Source of the DNA: Bugula neritina
Taxonomy: Eukaryota; Bryozoa; Gymnolaemata; Cheilostomatida; Bugulidae
Assembly: GCA_964035545.1 (NCBI GenBank)
Contig: OZ037769.1
Coordinates: 6,382,429-6,446,428, forward strand
Direction of reading: 5' to 3'
Length of the DNA: 64,000 nt
Below are positions 31,790 through 43,890 of this stretch, piece after piece; position 1 is the first letter of the stretch, and each line of letters begins with the position of its first letter. The notes below the pieces were generated by a model that saw only the letters and a list, made by a program, of their open reading frames with translations, did not search any database and was not told the DNA's origin. The position numbers and the translations under genes were made by a program.

Positions 31790-31972
31790 TAAAACCGGAC
31801 AATTAGGGGCCGCTGGCAATAGCCACCTGAACTGTATATATTCTCTTGTTACGTGTGATTAATCATAATACTTTTCTGTTAACCGCATATTTTTCTACGT
31901 TTGTGTTTCATTTTTTTGTGTGGAATCATTGTTTTGTTATCGAAAAGGAGATGCTTTTCGATGGGGGGAGAA
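29240..31972 (+). mobile_element. 5'-truncated Ty3-type retroelement fragment, GC-rich
   Basis: Starts in mid-protein with the end of RNase H (RIEHRAGRKHGNADGMSRRP) directly after array gene copy 2 breaks off, continues through integrase and a long tail, and ends with the purine run GGGGGGAGAA at 31963-31972 before an LTR-like TGTGATAG. It has no 5' LTR, gag, protease or RT. It is far richer in GC than the flanking array DNA. It belongs to the same family as the element at 14184-18270. The left boundary is a break within the retroelement, so this is a rearrangement junction and not a simple insertion. Confidence 0.9.
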
Positions 31973-32395
31973 TGTGATAGATTCTCATCCTCTACTGTAA
32001 CTGCGTGTGTCAGTATTATAATTACTGTGACTGAAGCTCTAAAATGTGTGTCCTTTTCTACCAGTGGAACAAAGGACTTCTAGAACCTTCTACCGACAGT
32101 GGGCCGACACTGGAAATATCGGCAACCGACATTCGGTCTGCCTGCATCCACCTGCCAAAATCGGTCCAACTGTCGGTTTACATGAATCAGCAAAAATGAA
32201 CCCAACCAAGTGTATGCGTATTGTAACTTATAATTGGGGAAAGGGGATTAAATGTTTACTATGCCAAAGGCTTAATAATAGCCATAGTATTTAAGGTATT
32301 AGAAAGTTACGCCACAGACTTAGCTATAACTACAGTATTTAGAAAAATAGCCATAAGTAATGTGTCAAGGGGGATAATTCCTAATATTTACCACA
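31973..32395. repeat. Chimeric LTR remnant at a rearrangement junction
   Basis: 31973-32028 begins TGTGATAG directly after the polypurine tract and looks like the start of the + strand element's 3' LTR. From about 32029 to 32395 the sequence matches the solo LTR at 24169-24724 (right part), which reads as a - strand LTR, and ends ...CCACA followed by ATAT. The join is sharp. This is the right breakpoint of the event that removed the 3' half of array gene copy 2. Confidence 0.7.
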
Positions 32396-32396
32396 A

Positions 32397-32605
32397 TATG
32401 AATGAACACACCTAAACAATCAAGGTTCTGCTTAATTTTGCTTGATTTCCCATGTTTTTTCCAATTATTTAGTTTTTTTGATTTTGGAGAGTTATAGTTT
32501 TTTCATAACACTCTGCAATCAAACATAGATGAATAATTAGGAAAAAACATGGAAAGTCAAGCAAAATTAAGAAGAACCTTGGTTATTTAGGTGTATTCAT
32601 TCATA
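32397..32605. mobile_element. MITE-like palindrome upstream of unit 3
   Basis: About 70-bp inverted ends (TATGAATGAACACACCTAAA on the left, matched by the complement of the right end) around a short AT-rich centre. The right half has a counterpart at 20165-20235. Confidence 0.7.
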
Positions 32606-32606
32606 T

Positions 32607-33290
32607 TTTACTAGTTTTGGGCAAAAAGCCATGTTCATTAGCAGCTAAATTGTAAAAATAGCTAAAAACTGGAGACTTCCAGTGTGTACTAGAATAAGCA
32701 AAACGACCTAATTTACATTTGCAAGCAACCATTTACTTTTCTGCAGCAGGCTTGCCGGCTCTCTTATTGTGTAGGTATATTAAGACACATCTCTACTACT
32801 GCTGTGACACAGAAAACTACATCTAGTGAGTTACAACTTATAGCTAACTATTCTAACCTTGAAACAAGAAATGGTGTTTCTTTCAGATAAATTTTATTAT
32901 AGCAGCTAAATTCTTTAACTTAATAATAATACAGCACAGTAAGAGAATAAACTAATTGAACAGTTCTTTGCAATTGAAATTGAACAACATGTTGTCTTTT
33001 TAGATTGTCAAGTTCAATTGTTACTTAGTATAAACCTACAAAACATTTTCTGAGGTGGAAAGCCAATATGTGGTAAGTTATTAGACTAAAATATTCAATT
33101 GAATGAGATAGTTTAAATTTTCCATGGCTTGGGATATGTGAATTACACTTGTTTTTCAATTTAAACATCATTTGTCAATAGTGGAGAATTTTATGGGAAA
33201 AACAAAAAAAAGTACCACTAGTTTGACATTTACAAAAAATATAAATGTGAAAGAAATATGTATACATGATTACATGATTACATGGGCTAT
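32607..33290 (+). pseudogene. Decayed duplicate of the array gene 5' module (unit 3)
   Basis: Same decayed module as 20092-20708 plus 24918-25133, but uninterrupted here. The start exon again reads GTGGAAAGCC in place of ATGGAAGACC (about 33055-33072). It is followed by the Ty3 remnant and then by the intact 5' module of copy 3. Confidence 0.7.
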
Positions 33291-33292
33291 CC

Positions 33293-33990
33293 TGCAGTCA
33301 GTTACTAGCACTATCCACTTTCTCCCCGTGGGCGCCGGAAGGCGTTGTTTATATACAAGAGCTCGACACCGATTGGTCGACCTATATTTCATTTGTTATT
33401 GTCCATATTAATTGACGGGTCGTCGCACGTAGAGACGACATGACTATGCGTGGAGACGGCATGACTTGGAGTTGCCACTCCTGACCATAACTATTGTTGA
33501 GTTATGTTTAGCAAGGGACACAGAGGGTTATACTTCTACTTCTATTACACCACCCCCTCTCCCCCAGCAGGAAGCCCACTTCCTGATAGTTTCAAAAATG
33601 GCGAGGAAGTATGAAAAATATAACAAAAAATCCAAAAAGAGAGAAGAAATACACAAATATATCAGTTACTAAACAGATTATAGTACAAGAAAGGCAAAAA
33701 GAAACCCGAAATTTAGCAGACATGGCCAAGATGATGGTCACCAAATGAGAATCAAATGACTAATACGAATACACAGTGTCACACTAGAGGTGCATACCCT
33801 GTCTGGATCGCCGGGTACGGAGCTTACGTTTGATTCTCCCACTGAATCCTTTAACTGATTCAGCCCAGCTGTAACAGCCAAGAGTTGAGGTGCCAGCTGC
33901 CCAAATCCAGATTCAGATTGCAGTCTTCGGAGCCTCTGTTCCGTGCCATACGTGGAGTCTAGAGAGGTCCTGGAGGAAGACACAGGCTGC
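33293..33990 (-). mobile_element. Degraded Ty3 remnant (LTR plus 3' internal end), unit 3
   Basis: LTR-like block 33293-33549, then the C-rich tract and internal sequence to about 33990. The - strand frame 33738-33983 includes RLRRLQSE and NQLKDSVGES, recognisably related to the accessory ORF at 14827-15393. It is the same remnant as 25134-25640, with about 190 bp more internal sequence retained here. Confidence 0.75.
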
Positions 33991-34155
33991 GTCTTATCAG
34001 AATATTAAAAGCAATGTATAGCTATATAGCTCAACGTGAATAGGCATTATATCAATACCGTGTCCTAATTTAATTTCATGTATTAGGACTTATGCCATAT
34101 TATTACAACCTAGCTGATAATGGAAAGGCTCAGGTGTCTCTTTGTGATAAGGAGG

Positions 34156-34163
34156 TATAAATA
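34156..34163 (+). promoter_or_regulatory. TATA box, array gene copy 3
   Basis: TATAAATA in the same conserved block. The untranslated exon ends at 34371 and the next exon begins at 34566 after TTTTAG. Confidence 0.7.
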
Positions 34164-34619
34164 TATGAGCACTATGTAAGTGACAGGTTGTAACTGAAAA
34201 CAAGTGTATTCCAAAACTTAAAACTTTGTTATTTAATTTTCACACAAACACCCTCTACTTTTCTACAGCTTATCACAAGTTTGTCAGCTCTCTTATTACA
34301 AGTTGTATAAGACACATCTCTACGTACTGTTTATGACACACAGATTACTGCAGTGAGCTGCTCAGCACCTGGTAAGTTACAGCTTATAACAGTATTGATT
34401 ATACTTCTAACTATTCTAACCTTGAAACAAGAAATGGTGTTTCTCTAAGATAAATTTAATTATAGCAGCTAAATTCTTTAATTTAGATATAATACAGCAC
34501 AGTAAGAGAATAAATCTATTAAACAGTTCTTTGTAATTAAAATTGAATAATATATTGTCTTTTAGATCGCCAAGTTTAATTCTTACTAAGTATAAATCTA
34601 CAGAACATTCTCTGAAGAG

Positions 34620-37600
34620 ATGGAAGAACAATATGTGGTAAGTTATTATATTCAACTGAAAGAGATAGTGTAGATTATCCATGACTTGAGATATTTGAAC
34701 TGAACACACATGCACTCATGAACCTATAGTTTAGAATAACATAAAATAAAGATTTTATATCAACTTTCACAAATAGTTCGCAACTTGTAAAATAGAAATG
34801 TTTCTAAAGTCAAATAAAAATTTTTTTTCTGAATTCTGTATATATAATTATATGTATTATTATATTTGCTTGATTGCAAAACCCAACCCTAAACGTTGCG
34901 AGTATGTTTTTTTAATACGAATAAAATGAGTTTAATAAAACATCAATACTTACAGTTAAACTTAGTGTAATCTCTTCAACTACATCATTATAGGATAATT
35001 GTTTAAGATGTGATTTGTGTGCCAATATAATGCTTTATAATACTTTACAAGCTTATATTTACAATTACTTTATGATTATCCTGTACATACACCTATTGTA
35101 GATCACAGCAGAAGAGCTGAATGAGTTCAAAATAGCCTACTGCCGTGCACCTGGTGGAAAATATAACCTAGAAGCCCCAATACCTTTTCTGAAAAAGTTA
35201 GCTGATGGATATCTAGACAAATATAAAGCCACTGGTGATTGGACAGATATTCTCAAGGTAACAAGCAAACAAACAAACTGATGATATTTATGCTGGCACC
35301 GGCACTGGCGTGCACTGGTAAACATGGCATGGGCAAAAATGGCACAGACAATAAAGGCACAAGTAGAAAAATAGGAAAAAATGGCACAATGATGTCAAAT
35401 TTTCCCAAACTCCAAATTCAAACTCTCACCCCTTAAACCTCAACCCCAACTAAAATCCCCATTCCCAAACCTCAACCCTCATCCTAAACACATAACCCTA
35501 TTCCATACCCTAATATTGAAAATGTGCCATTTTTCCTACTTTGCCATTTGTGCCCTTATTACCGGTGCAATTATTACCTGTGCCATTTTTACTGTGTCAA
35601 TTTTACTAGTGCCATTATGAGCTGTGCGCCATTTTTACCGGTGCCATTTTAACGAACACACTAAGGTATATGATGGTCGAAAAAATATCCATAGACATTT
35701 ATTTTACTATGTATTTCAATTTTTTTTACACTGACTACACTGATTGATAAGAGAACCTTTTACTTTGTCACTGTAATTTATGACTTTTCAAAATTCTTTT
35801 AGAGTCATACTTTGTGCAACTCCATATCTAAGCGAAAAACTGATGAAGCTGAATTGTGGAACAAAAAAGCTTTTGAAGCGCAGCAAGCTTATTGGAATGA
35901 AAATGGAGTTTGGAGCTATGAAGTCCAAATGCATGTGACCGGTCAACTGGTTGATCAGTTAGAGGAAATAAGGGAAGAGTGTAGAATGCAGATTAATCAA
36001 ATTGAACACATAGTTGCACAGTATAACAATGACAAGGTTACAAGGGCTAACTTTACTGAGCAGTTTGTTTCAGGCGTCAAACAAATTTCGCTGACTAGTT
36101 CTCAGAAAATGGCAGCGTTTGCAAAAAAGGTGTTTGAGTTCAGTGTCGCTAGTCTGTCCATTCTTCCTCCTTGTAAGTTTTGTGTGGTAGCACTGGGTTC
36201 TTTAGCTAAAGGCGAAGCAACACCCTACTCAGACTTAGAGTATTTGTTTCTAATTGAATCTTCCAATTGTGAAACAATCGCTTATTTTGAAAAACTTGCT
36301 CTTTCAAGCTATTTCATCATTGGAAACTTGCAAGAAACAGATTTAGGGTACATGGCAATAGCAGAGCTGAAAGGATGGTTTGATGACACACAAAAAAGTG
36401 GTTTCAAAATTGACGGCTTGAAAGATGGAGCTGGAAACATTCCAACTGGCAATGGATCTACTTCTCAGCAAAATCATTTCATCGTCACTCCAACATCTCT
36501 AATTCACAAATACAAATCAGTTTTAGATGATCCTCAAGGTGATGCTGTTGTTGGAGATCTCACGGCTAAATTACAGTTCACCAGACTAGTATACTGCCAC
36601 GGAGACGGTGCAGAAAAGCTCTTGGAACAATTCACAGAACAAAAGCTTATGCTACAGCCTAATGATAGAAGGCAGGAAGTCAACAGAGAAATGTTTATTG
36701 TTGATGCAAAGAAATATGGCTTCAAGCCTACAGAAGAGTTGATAAATAATGGGTTTTCAATCAACACAAAAAAAGAACTGTATCGATATCCATCAATTTT
36801 GCTTTACAACATTTTGATACTATTCAACATCTCATTAATAAATTCCTGGGAAAGTTTGAACAACCTCGAAAAAATAAAACATATTTCTGTTTCTTTGCAT
36901 GAACACATTCTATTTTTGCTAGCATGTGCATGTTACCTTAGACTTTCAACATATCACTTTTATGATTCAGCTAAAGATAGCTTATCGGTGCTTTCAGTGA
37001 ACTATTTCACTAACCATGATGTTCAAGAGAGTAGCATAGCAGAGACAAACACTAGAAAAAAATGGTTTCTTCCTCAAAAACTGTTTGATCTTCATTGTGA
37101 GTATTCAATACCTTTGAAAAAGCACATTAGTTCGTGCAAGATTGAAACTATTAAAAATGTTATAAAAACAGCTGTTCAAAAACCAAACTGGTTAGTGAGA
37201 TTTCAAACTTTTCATTGTTGCAATCGCTGGTCCAAAGGACAAGAACTTCTCCGGGAACACATCAATTTAGAGATAGTGTTGGGAAAACCTGAACAAACCA
37301 TAGAAGCAATCTACCATTTAGTGAACTATGACTTTGAGGAGTTGTGGAACACAATCAGGGCTTTGACTTATTCATTAAGTCAAGAAAGAAAAAACAAAGA
37401 AGCTCTGGCTTACCACTTGATTATCCAAAGAATGATAGAATCAAGTTTAGGACAAAAGAGCAATGAAGAGCAACAGTTAACCATGGCTGAGTCAAAAGCA
37501 GAAACTGGTATGTGCTTTTTCGGACTGACTGAGTTTAATAAAGCTATAGAGGAATATGAAAATTCACTACAGATCCGAAGTATGTTTTTATCAAGTGACC

Positions 37601-38676
37601 ACGAACAGCTGGCAAAGATGCACCTTTGCCTTGGAAGATCCTACATTTATCTCTATAGATATCAGGAGGCTCACACCCATCTTTTCATTGCTCTGCAAAT
37701 CTGTCACAATCAAGCATCGAAGGAAGTTGAATACAACTACTATGGTGAAATTGTACATTCAGAAACTCCAACTCAACCTGTAGTTGGTCTCTTGAAAAAA
37801 AGTCCACAAGACAGGCTTCGTTATTTGAACAATCCATCTATGCTACTCGCCCGTGTTTTGTGGGAGATCGGAGTGAATTATTTTTACACAAAGTACTTTG
37901 AGCTAGCGTTTTGTTATTTTAGCAAATCCCAAGAGATGTTTTATGCTTGTTATGGAAGCAGAGCTTGTCACAGAGACATTGCCCATCTATTTTATGCTTT
38001 GGCTTGTGCTAGTTCCATGTTGGGACATCATGACGAAGCTGAGGACTATTTCAAACGGGGGATGGCAATGACAATTCAAATCTTTGGAAAAACAAACCGA
38101 TTCAAAGCTGCCGTGTTACATTATTTCGCCATGAATGATTCGAAGATTTACCATAAAGTTCTATTTAAGTTATTTTTAAGCCTACCACGCTACCGAGTAG
38201 CACACTCAGAGTCTGCAAGAGTTATAAGTCGATACGGATTGCATCTCACACACATTAGAGAATATTCTTTTGCTGAAAATGTACTGAAACAAGCACTACA
38301 GATGTACCATGACAGTGCTAATGTTGGAAATAGCAAATATCCAGCCGGGTACATTTCTGTCACATTATCACATTTGGCTTTAAACTATTGGAAACAAGGA
38401 AAGATTCCGCTTGCCAAAAAGACTTTTGAACAATCATTAGTAACTCTCAATGAAATGGATGAGCTCGTTCCCAATTCCGCTAATCTAGAGAGAGGAGAAA
38501 TTTTTCAACTGATGGGTGAACTGTATCTGTCTGTCAGTGAGTATGACAATGCGATTGGCTACTTCCGTGAAGCAAAAGAAAAATTTGTGTCTGCTTGTGA
38601 TGACCCCAATCATCCAAAAATTATTGAGGTTGAAAATCTAATTCGGTCTACCTCAAGGCATCTTCAAAACCAGTGA
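34620..38676 (+). CDS. NTase-TPR array gene, copy 3 (intact)
   Basis: Three coding exons, 34620-34637 (MEEQYV), 35102-35257 and 35803-38676, give a 1015-aa protein with a TGA stop. Residues 1-58 come from the two small exons. Residues about 60-165 are charged and helical. Residues about 180-330 contain the nucleotidyltransferase signature (G-S then D-x-E, as in GlnD/DUF294-type enzymes). About 330-600 is a helical region without a clear repeat. Residues about 618-990 hold at least seven TPR-like helical pairs with the usual Gly/Ala, Tyr and Ala spacing, the last near 953-990. No signal peptide or membrane segment is evident, so a cytosolic protein is expected. TATAAATA lies at 34156-34163; the untranslated exon ends at 34371 and the next resumes at 34566. 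Function is unknown; a signalling nucleotidyltransferase with a TPR sensor or scaffold is an inference. Confidence 0.85.
35290..35652. mobile_element. Foldback element, copy B (second coding intron of gene copy 3)
   Basis: Same inverted arms of AATGGCAC/GTGCCATT-type units around a C-rich centre (AACCCTCATCC, CATAACCC). It lies between coding exons 2 and 3. Borders approximate. Confidence 0.75.
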
Positions 38677-39115
38677 CTGCAATATCAATATATCAAAAGC
38701 AGGATAATAATTTAAGCCAACAAGTTTTTAACGCTTTATTTGTTTGCCTTTAACTAGCAGTATTGAAATTCAGTGTAATGATTTATAGACTTCATACAAA
38801 TACTAATGCCAAAAGTTGTATCATAATATTATTTAGTGATACATTATGTAAATGAACTTTTGTAAACACTTTATTTGACAAGAATTCAACAAAATTCAAT
38901 GTTATGGTTATTTTTATTTAACATGATAACTTTTCCATAGAATACTTGAACCTGTGAAAAAAAAACTTCAATTTATATATGCAGATATTGTTGTGACTTT
39001 ATGCTATCACTAGTATTCAAAGTTAAGCTAACAACTGCCGACTTTGAGTATGAATAGAGTTTATTTATACGAATAATACAAGAGTAAAACTAACTACATA
39101 AAAGACAAGAGTTAG

Positions 39116-39435
39116 CCTAGGGCCACACTGTGCGTATTTTCGCATGCAAAAATTGAAATCACAAGTAGCAAAGGTGTCCACTGTACGCGTTGAGAAAACA
39201 TTCGCACTTGTCGCTCAGCATTCTCAACGCAAGTGCAAATCGTCTCTGTCGTCGTCACCTAATTGGTTGATAGTTATTTAGCGAGCCCAACTTCTTTATT
39301 TTAGTGCTACACTCAAGTAAATTGCGTTTTATTGAAAGCCCGTGTGATTTAAAAATGAAAGCTTTATTTATCACGCATCACTGACGCTACAGTGGACACC
39401 TTTGCTACTTGTGATTTCAATGTGTGGCTCTAGGC
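39116..39435 (+). mobile_element. MITE, left member of a head-to-head pair
   Basis: 320 bp with ends GCCTAGGGCCACAC and the complementary GTGTGGCTCTAGGC. TTA lies before it (39113-39115) and TAA after (39436-39438). Its interior is the inverted complement of the second member. TWA targets suggest a PIF/Harbinger-related MITE. Confidence 0.85.
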
Positions 39436-39438
39436 TAA

Positions 39439-39782
39439 GCCTAGGGCCACATGGTGCGTATTTTCGCATGCGAAAATTGAAATCACAAGTAGCAAAAGCG
39501 TCCACTGTAGCGTCAGTGATGCGTGATAAATAAAGCTTTCATTTTTAAATCGCACTCGCTTTCAATAAACCGCAATTTACTGGAGTGTAGCACTAAAATA
39601 AAGAAATGGGGCTCGCTGAATAACTATCAGCCAATTAGGTGACGACGACAGTGACGATTTGCACTTGCGTTGAGAATGCTGAGCGACAAGTGCGAATGTT
39701 TTCTCAACGCGTACAGTGGACACCTTTGCTACTTGTGATTTCAATTTTTGCATGCGAAGATACGCATTGTGTGGCCCTAGGC
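39439..39782 (-). mobile_element. MITE, right member of a head-to-head pair
   Basis: 344 bp, ends GCCTAGGGCCACA and TGTGGCCCTAGGC, TAA before and TTA after (39783-39785). With the left member it makes an inverted repeat of about 667 bp with a 3-bp spacer. Confidence 0.85.
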
Positions 39783-40149
39783 TTACATAACTGTACAACA
39801 CAATAAAGCACACAACCTAACTATTCAAGTCCTACTAGCCAACTGTGCGCTGTCCAAGCAAGCTGCTAATCAGTTCGTATCATTAGCTCCATCCCTTAGC
39901 ATTGGTTCCATCTCAGGCATCGGCTATTCACTGTTAGGCCCCCCCCTGATCCTATTCCTTTGTCCTGAGCAATGAACTCAATAATATTATCCATTAATAT
40001 GTATTCCAGCTCAGTGGTCCTGAGCATCAATAGGGTAACATACATGTGGTATCAGCCTGAGTGCATCATTTCTGATGCACGTTAGGGTAACAGAGTACTG
40101 GGGAGGGAACTTGCCTTTCCGATATACTAAGATTCTCTACCATATTTTA

Positions 40150-41010
40150 TATTAGAATTGACCATAAATTATTAAGAATTACGCTGTATAAACTCACTGT
40201 AACAGAGACAGTGGCATAGTAAGTAATGTGCATTATAGGTGGAGGAGTGGAGAAATTGACAAAACATACATTTTTAATTTCTTGACGTACTGGAGAAATT
40301 TTGGTTTTGGTTGATATTCCTGAAAGAACATATACTTCTAATAATAGCAAATTCCTACTTTATGGGACCATGCTAGCTTACTTGGGAAAGCAATTAGCAT
40401 AGGCAGTCACTCATGATTATATTACCAGCACGTTATTACTCAAAGATATCAATATCTTACATTGTACAAATAACAAATAGTAGGACATTATTATTATACT
40501 CGTTTGATTGTGTGTAATATTTCCCAACACATAATGTGTATATTTAATATGTAGAATATACAGTACCTTTGTCACAGCTGCGTTCATGAACATATACTAT
40601 ATTGTGCATTGTTGTAGCTAAAAAGCCTGTTACATTAAAGTCATAACACCAGATCACATGAGATGCTTTAAGTTTAAAGGCTACATATATATAGGCTAAC
40701 ATATCGTAACATCTTCATGATAATGATGATACAAAATAATTTATGACTCAAAGCTAATATATAATTGTGAAATATCTAAACAAATAAAATAATCAAATAA
40801 TTACATTTTGATATTCAAAGACATAGCAGGATATTAATTTAGGCCAAACAATTTTAAATGCTTGACTTGCACCTATAAACAATTTATAAGCTTCATAAAA
40901 ATACTCATGTTAAAAAACAACTTTTGAAAATACTTAATTTAACAAGTTGGTCATCTTTAAACGGCTTGTAAATAACAACATACAGTAGTTCTAATTGCTA
41001 GCTCTTAAGA
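40150..41010 (+). repeat. Array 3'-flank repeat, unit 3 (uninterrupted)
   Basis: Reference copy of the block. It shows the empty target site of the 14184-18270 insertion (TGTGTAATATTTCCC near 40510-40525). Confidence 0.8.
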
Positions 41011-42700
41011 CTTTATATTTTTTAAAGTGTCATAAGATGTACTCTTTAGATATGCAGCTTTATTATCTGCCCTCAAGAAGCCAACTGAGTTCTATTTAAC
41101 CACAGTCAATACAATCTCCCAGTTACTATGAGGTAATTATGTGTACTTCTCACAAGTGCACCAAGTTTTATATAATAATACAATAAGGAGGAAAACTTAA
41201 GCAGTAATAATACTTAGTTTATTAAGAATAACATTTACAAAATTGAAAAAATGCCCCACTCAACAATAGAAATGTAGCAAAATATCCCCATATTTTATTT
41301 TTAAAACTGACCTGTTATAGAATGTATAATCGTTGATACAATTACTATATTTAGTTTTATTAATAGTTTAACTTTTAGTGAACTCAAATATATTATTTAG
41401 ACAATTATATTACTAAGTGACTTACAAAAATAATTGATTAAATTGACCAATAATATAGTTACTATGAGGATGACTATATATTAGCTATTAGACTTGGTAT
41501 GTAACTGCAAAATTATAATAATTACTTTATTTTAGTCAGCTAATTATCACTAGTAATTCTGCATGTTTAACTCAATAGATTATTGATATAAAGCTTAAAG
41601 TCAATCAATTTGGTTACTACGAGCCAATTTGGAAGCATAAGATTGTCATCATTATTTAAATTATGTTTTTCAAAGTATGTAATTTTATTCCTTTGTGTCA
41701 TGTTGTATTGAGTTTCAACTTGGTTAATTATTTTCCCTTGCTAGTATAAGCATAGAAAGAGAGCACAACTCTATTTAAGTAAGTCTATCAGTGTTATTAT
41801 AATAATAGTGTAGGTGTGGCTTAAGCACTATTGTATAAAAGAGAGAAGTTACAGAGAATGAGAATATTGATAGATAGAGTGAATCCCTGAGTACACAGAA
41901 CTTGTGTGTGAGTATGTAGGAAACCGTAATAGAATGTGCTACGGTGGGCTAGTGAGTGCTAGCCCAGGATCCTAGACTGACCTAACTACCCCTACACATT
42001 GACTGGAGCTACTTCACAGCCAAGACCAATAGCCCTACTGACACCTTGACCCTGAAGGCTACAATATTGTTTTATTAGGTGAGTTCACTATAGATTCCAT
42101 TTCCAACAGTCATACTAACAATAATTAAATTGATCATTGAATGTTTTAAGTAGTTTTTTGTTTTCATGAAAATTATTAAATACTTTTAAATTTGTATATA
42201 AATCACGAATCAAGCTCACAAAATACAAACCATGTTGAGTGAAAATACGATGTGCAGAATTAGACCACTCACAAATCTCAACTGCAATTAGATTCTGTTT
42301 CTGGTAATAATTAGATATAATTTGTTTGAGAGAAGAATTTGCTTATAGTTCTCATTGACTTTTGCTTAAACATCATGCAACAAAGGTGCAACTGGTGCAA
42401 CAGGTAAAGCTAGATGAATTCGTCACGTAACTACTCACGGTGAACAAAATAATATAGTACTCCAAGCCTCTTTGATGCCTTTAAACAGGACGGGAAATTC
42501 TCCATTGTGGGCCACTCTGGTATACACTGCATTTCCATGACTGCAATGCATTAATTTGTGGTTGTGGTTTGCATTAACTTTTGGTTGTGATTTCATTCAC
42601 TGCAACTGTTTCTAAAGAGTGAAAAATTCATGAATGATGAACAAGCAGCGTAAACCACTCTTATTGTGGTAGCCTAAAATGTCCTGTACATATCATGTAA
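40720..42700. other. AT-rich spacer between copies 3 and 4
   Basis: After the 3'-flank repeat ends near 41010, only the possible solo LTR (41819-42063) stands out. No coding frame. Confidence 0.5.
41819..42063 (+). repeat. Possible solo LTR
   Basis: TGTAGG...CTACA ends with a TATAAAAG box near 41844 and GC content above the surroundings. No clear target-site duplication was found, so the identification is weak. Confidence 0.35.
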
Positions 42701-42708
42701 CACCAGGT

Positions 42709-43130
42709 ATCTCAGATGGTGAGACGACATTTCGAAAATGGTAATTGCAAAACACTTATTCCTAAAATGGACAATTAGAAAATGTACATTTGGAAACTAG
42801 ACATTTGGAAAATGAAGAATATTCAACATGGCTTAGTCAAGAGGGGTTGTTCGGCATATGGCCAATTTCAAAATAGCTTTTAAAAATATATATAATGGCC
42901 GAATCAGTTAGGCCATCATAGAAGTAGAATTAGTTACAGAGTAGATCTAGTTTAAAATTGTTCACATTTACAAAAAGCTAATTTGAACCTGACAATATAC
43001 TAGGCACCCCCTTTGGACTAGGCCATGTTGAATATTCTTCATTTTACAAATGTCTAGTTTCCAATTGTCCATTTTCTAAATAAGTGTTTTCCAATTAGAA
43101 TTTTTGAAATGTCTCAGATTCATCTCAGAT
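42709..43130. mobile_element. Foldback or MITE-like palindrome
   Basis: Outer 120-150 bp of each side are imperfect inverted copies. ATCTCAGATGGTGAGACGAC on the left matches the complement of the right end, and a shared stretch GAAGAATATTCAACATGGC is present in both arms. The centre is unique and AT-rich. No coding sequence. Confidence 0.7.
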
Positions 43131-43371
43131 AGACTCACATTATATTACAAATTTGCTGCATGTGAAACTAGAATTCCTGTATACTAAATTTTACATGCTT
43201 TCTGATTTGTTACCTGCATCATTAATTTCACTTTAGTAGAACTAAAACTTGCATGGCTTTCAAAGAGAAACTGATTATGCATGCTAGCAATAAAAAAAGT
43301 TTAAAAACTTCCTCCTAGTCGACATTAACAGTTGAGCAACAGATATTTGCTTTTACAAGATACCCACACAA

Positions 43372-43576
43372 GTTTATAGTCACTATCCCTGTGAAAAACC
43401 CCTGGTGGAAAGGGTTTTTGTTAACGCAGGCTAAGGACTTATTTAAATGAGGCACAGGAGCAATTATGACTGGATGGTCTTCCTAACATCACCAATGGCC
43501 CTTGTCCAGGCTCGAACCCAGAACCCATGACCTCGTGTTTACTAGGCAAACGATCTAGCCCCTAGACCACGGCTGC
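43372..43576 (-). repeat. tRNA-derived SINE, copy 2
   Basis: Complementary strand carries GCAGCCGTGGTCTAGGGGCT and GGGTTCGAGCC (B box). The body matches 920-1072, including the conserved AAACCCTTTCCACCAGGGG-type segment. Confidence 0.8.
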
Positions 43577-43749
43577 TTCCTTGCTTTTATAAGATAGTCC
43601 TAGTCTAATTCATACTGCTATTGTTGGCTTATGCACACTCTCATTATCAATATACATAGCATTCTTCAGAAAATGTTTATGTATCTAAACTAGTTTTCAG
43701 ACTTGGATTTTAAATGAAAAGATATCAAATTATATAGGTAAGTGGAATG

Positions 43750-43890
43750 TCAAAAGCAATATATAGCTATAGCTCAACATGAATAGGTTGAATGAATGAA
43801 TGATTTGATATCATTTCATGCATTGAACTGGAAAAGATAAATTGAGTTCAGTGATTTCACTTATTAGGACTAATGACATATAGTCTAGGT
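43750..43890 (+). repeat. Fragment of the array 5' flank
   Basis: Shares AAAGCAATATATAGCTATA...CTCAAC and the CACTTATTAGGACTAATG-type segment with 25662-25750 and 34005-34095. It shows that the spacer left of copy 4 derives from the same unit. Confidence 0.55.
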
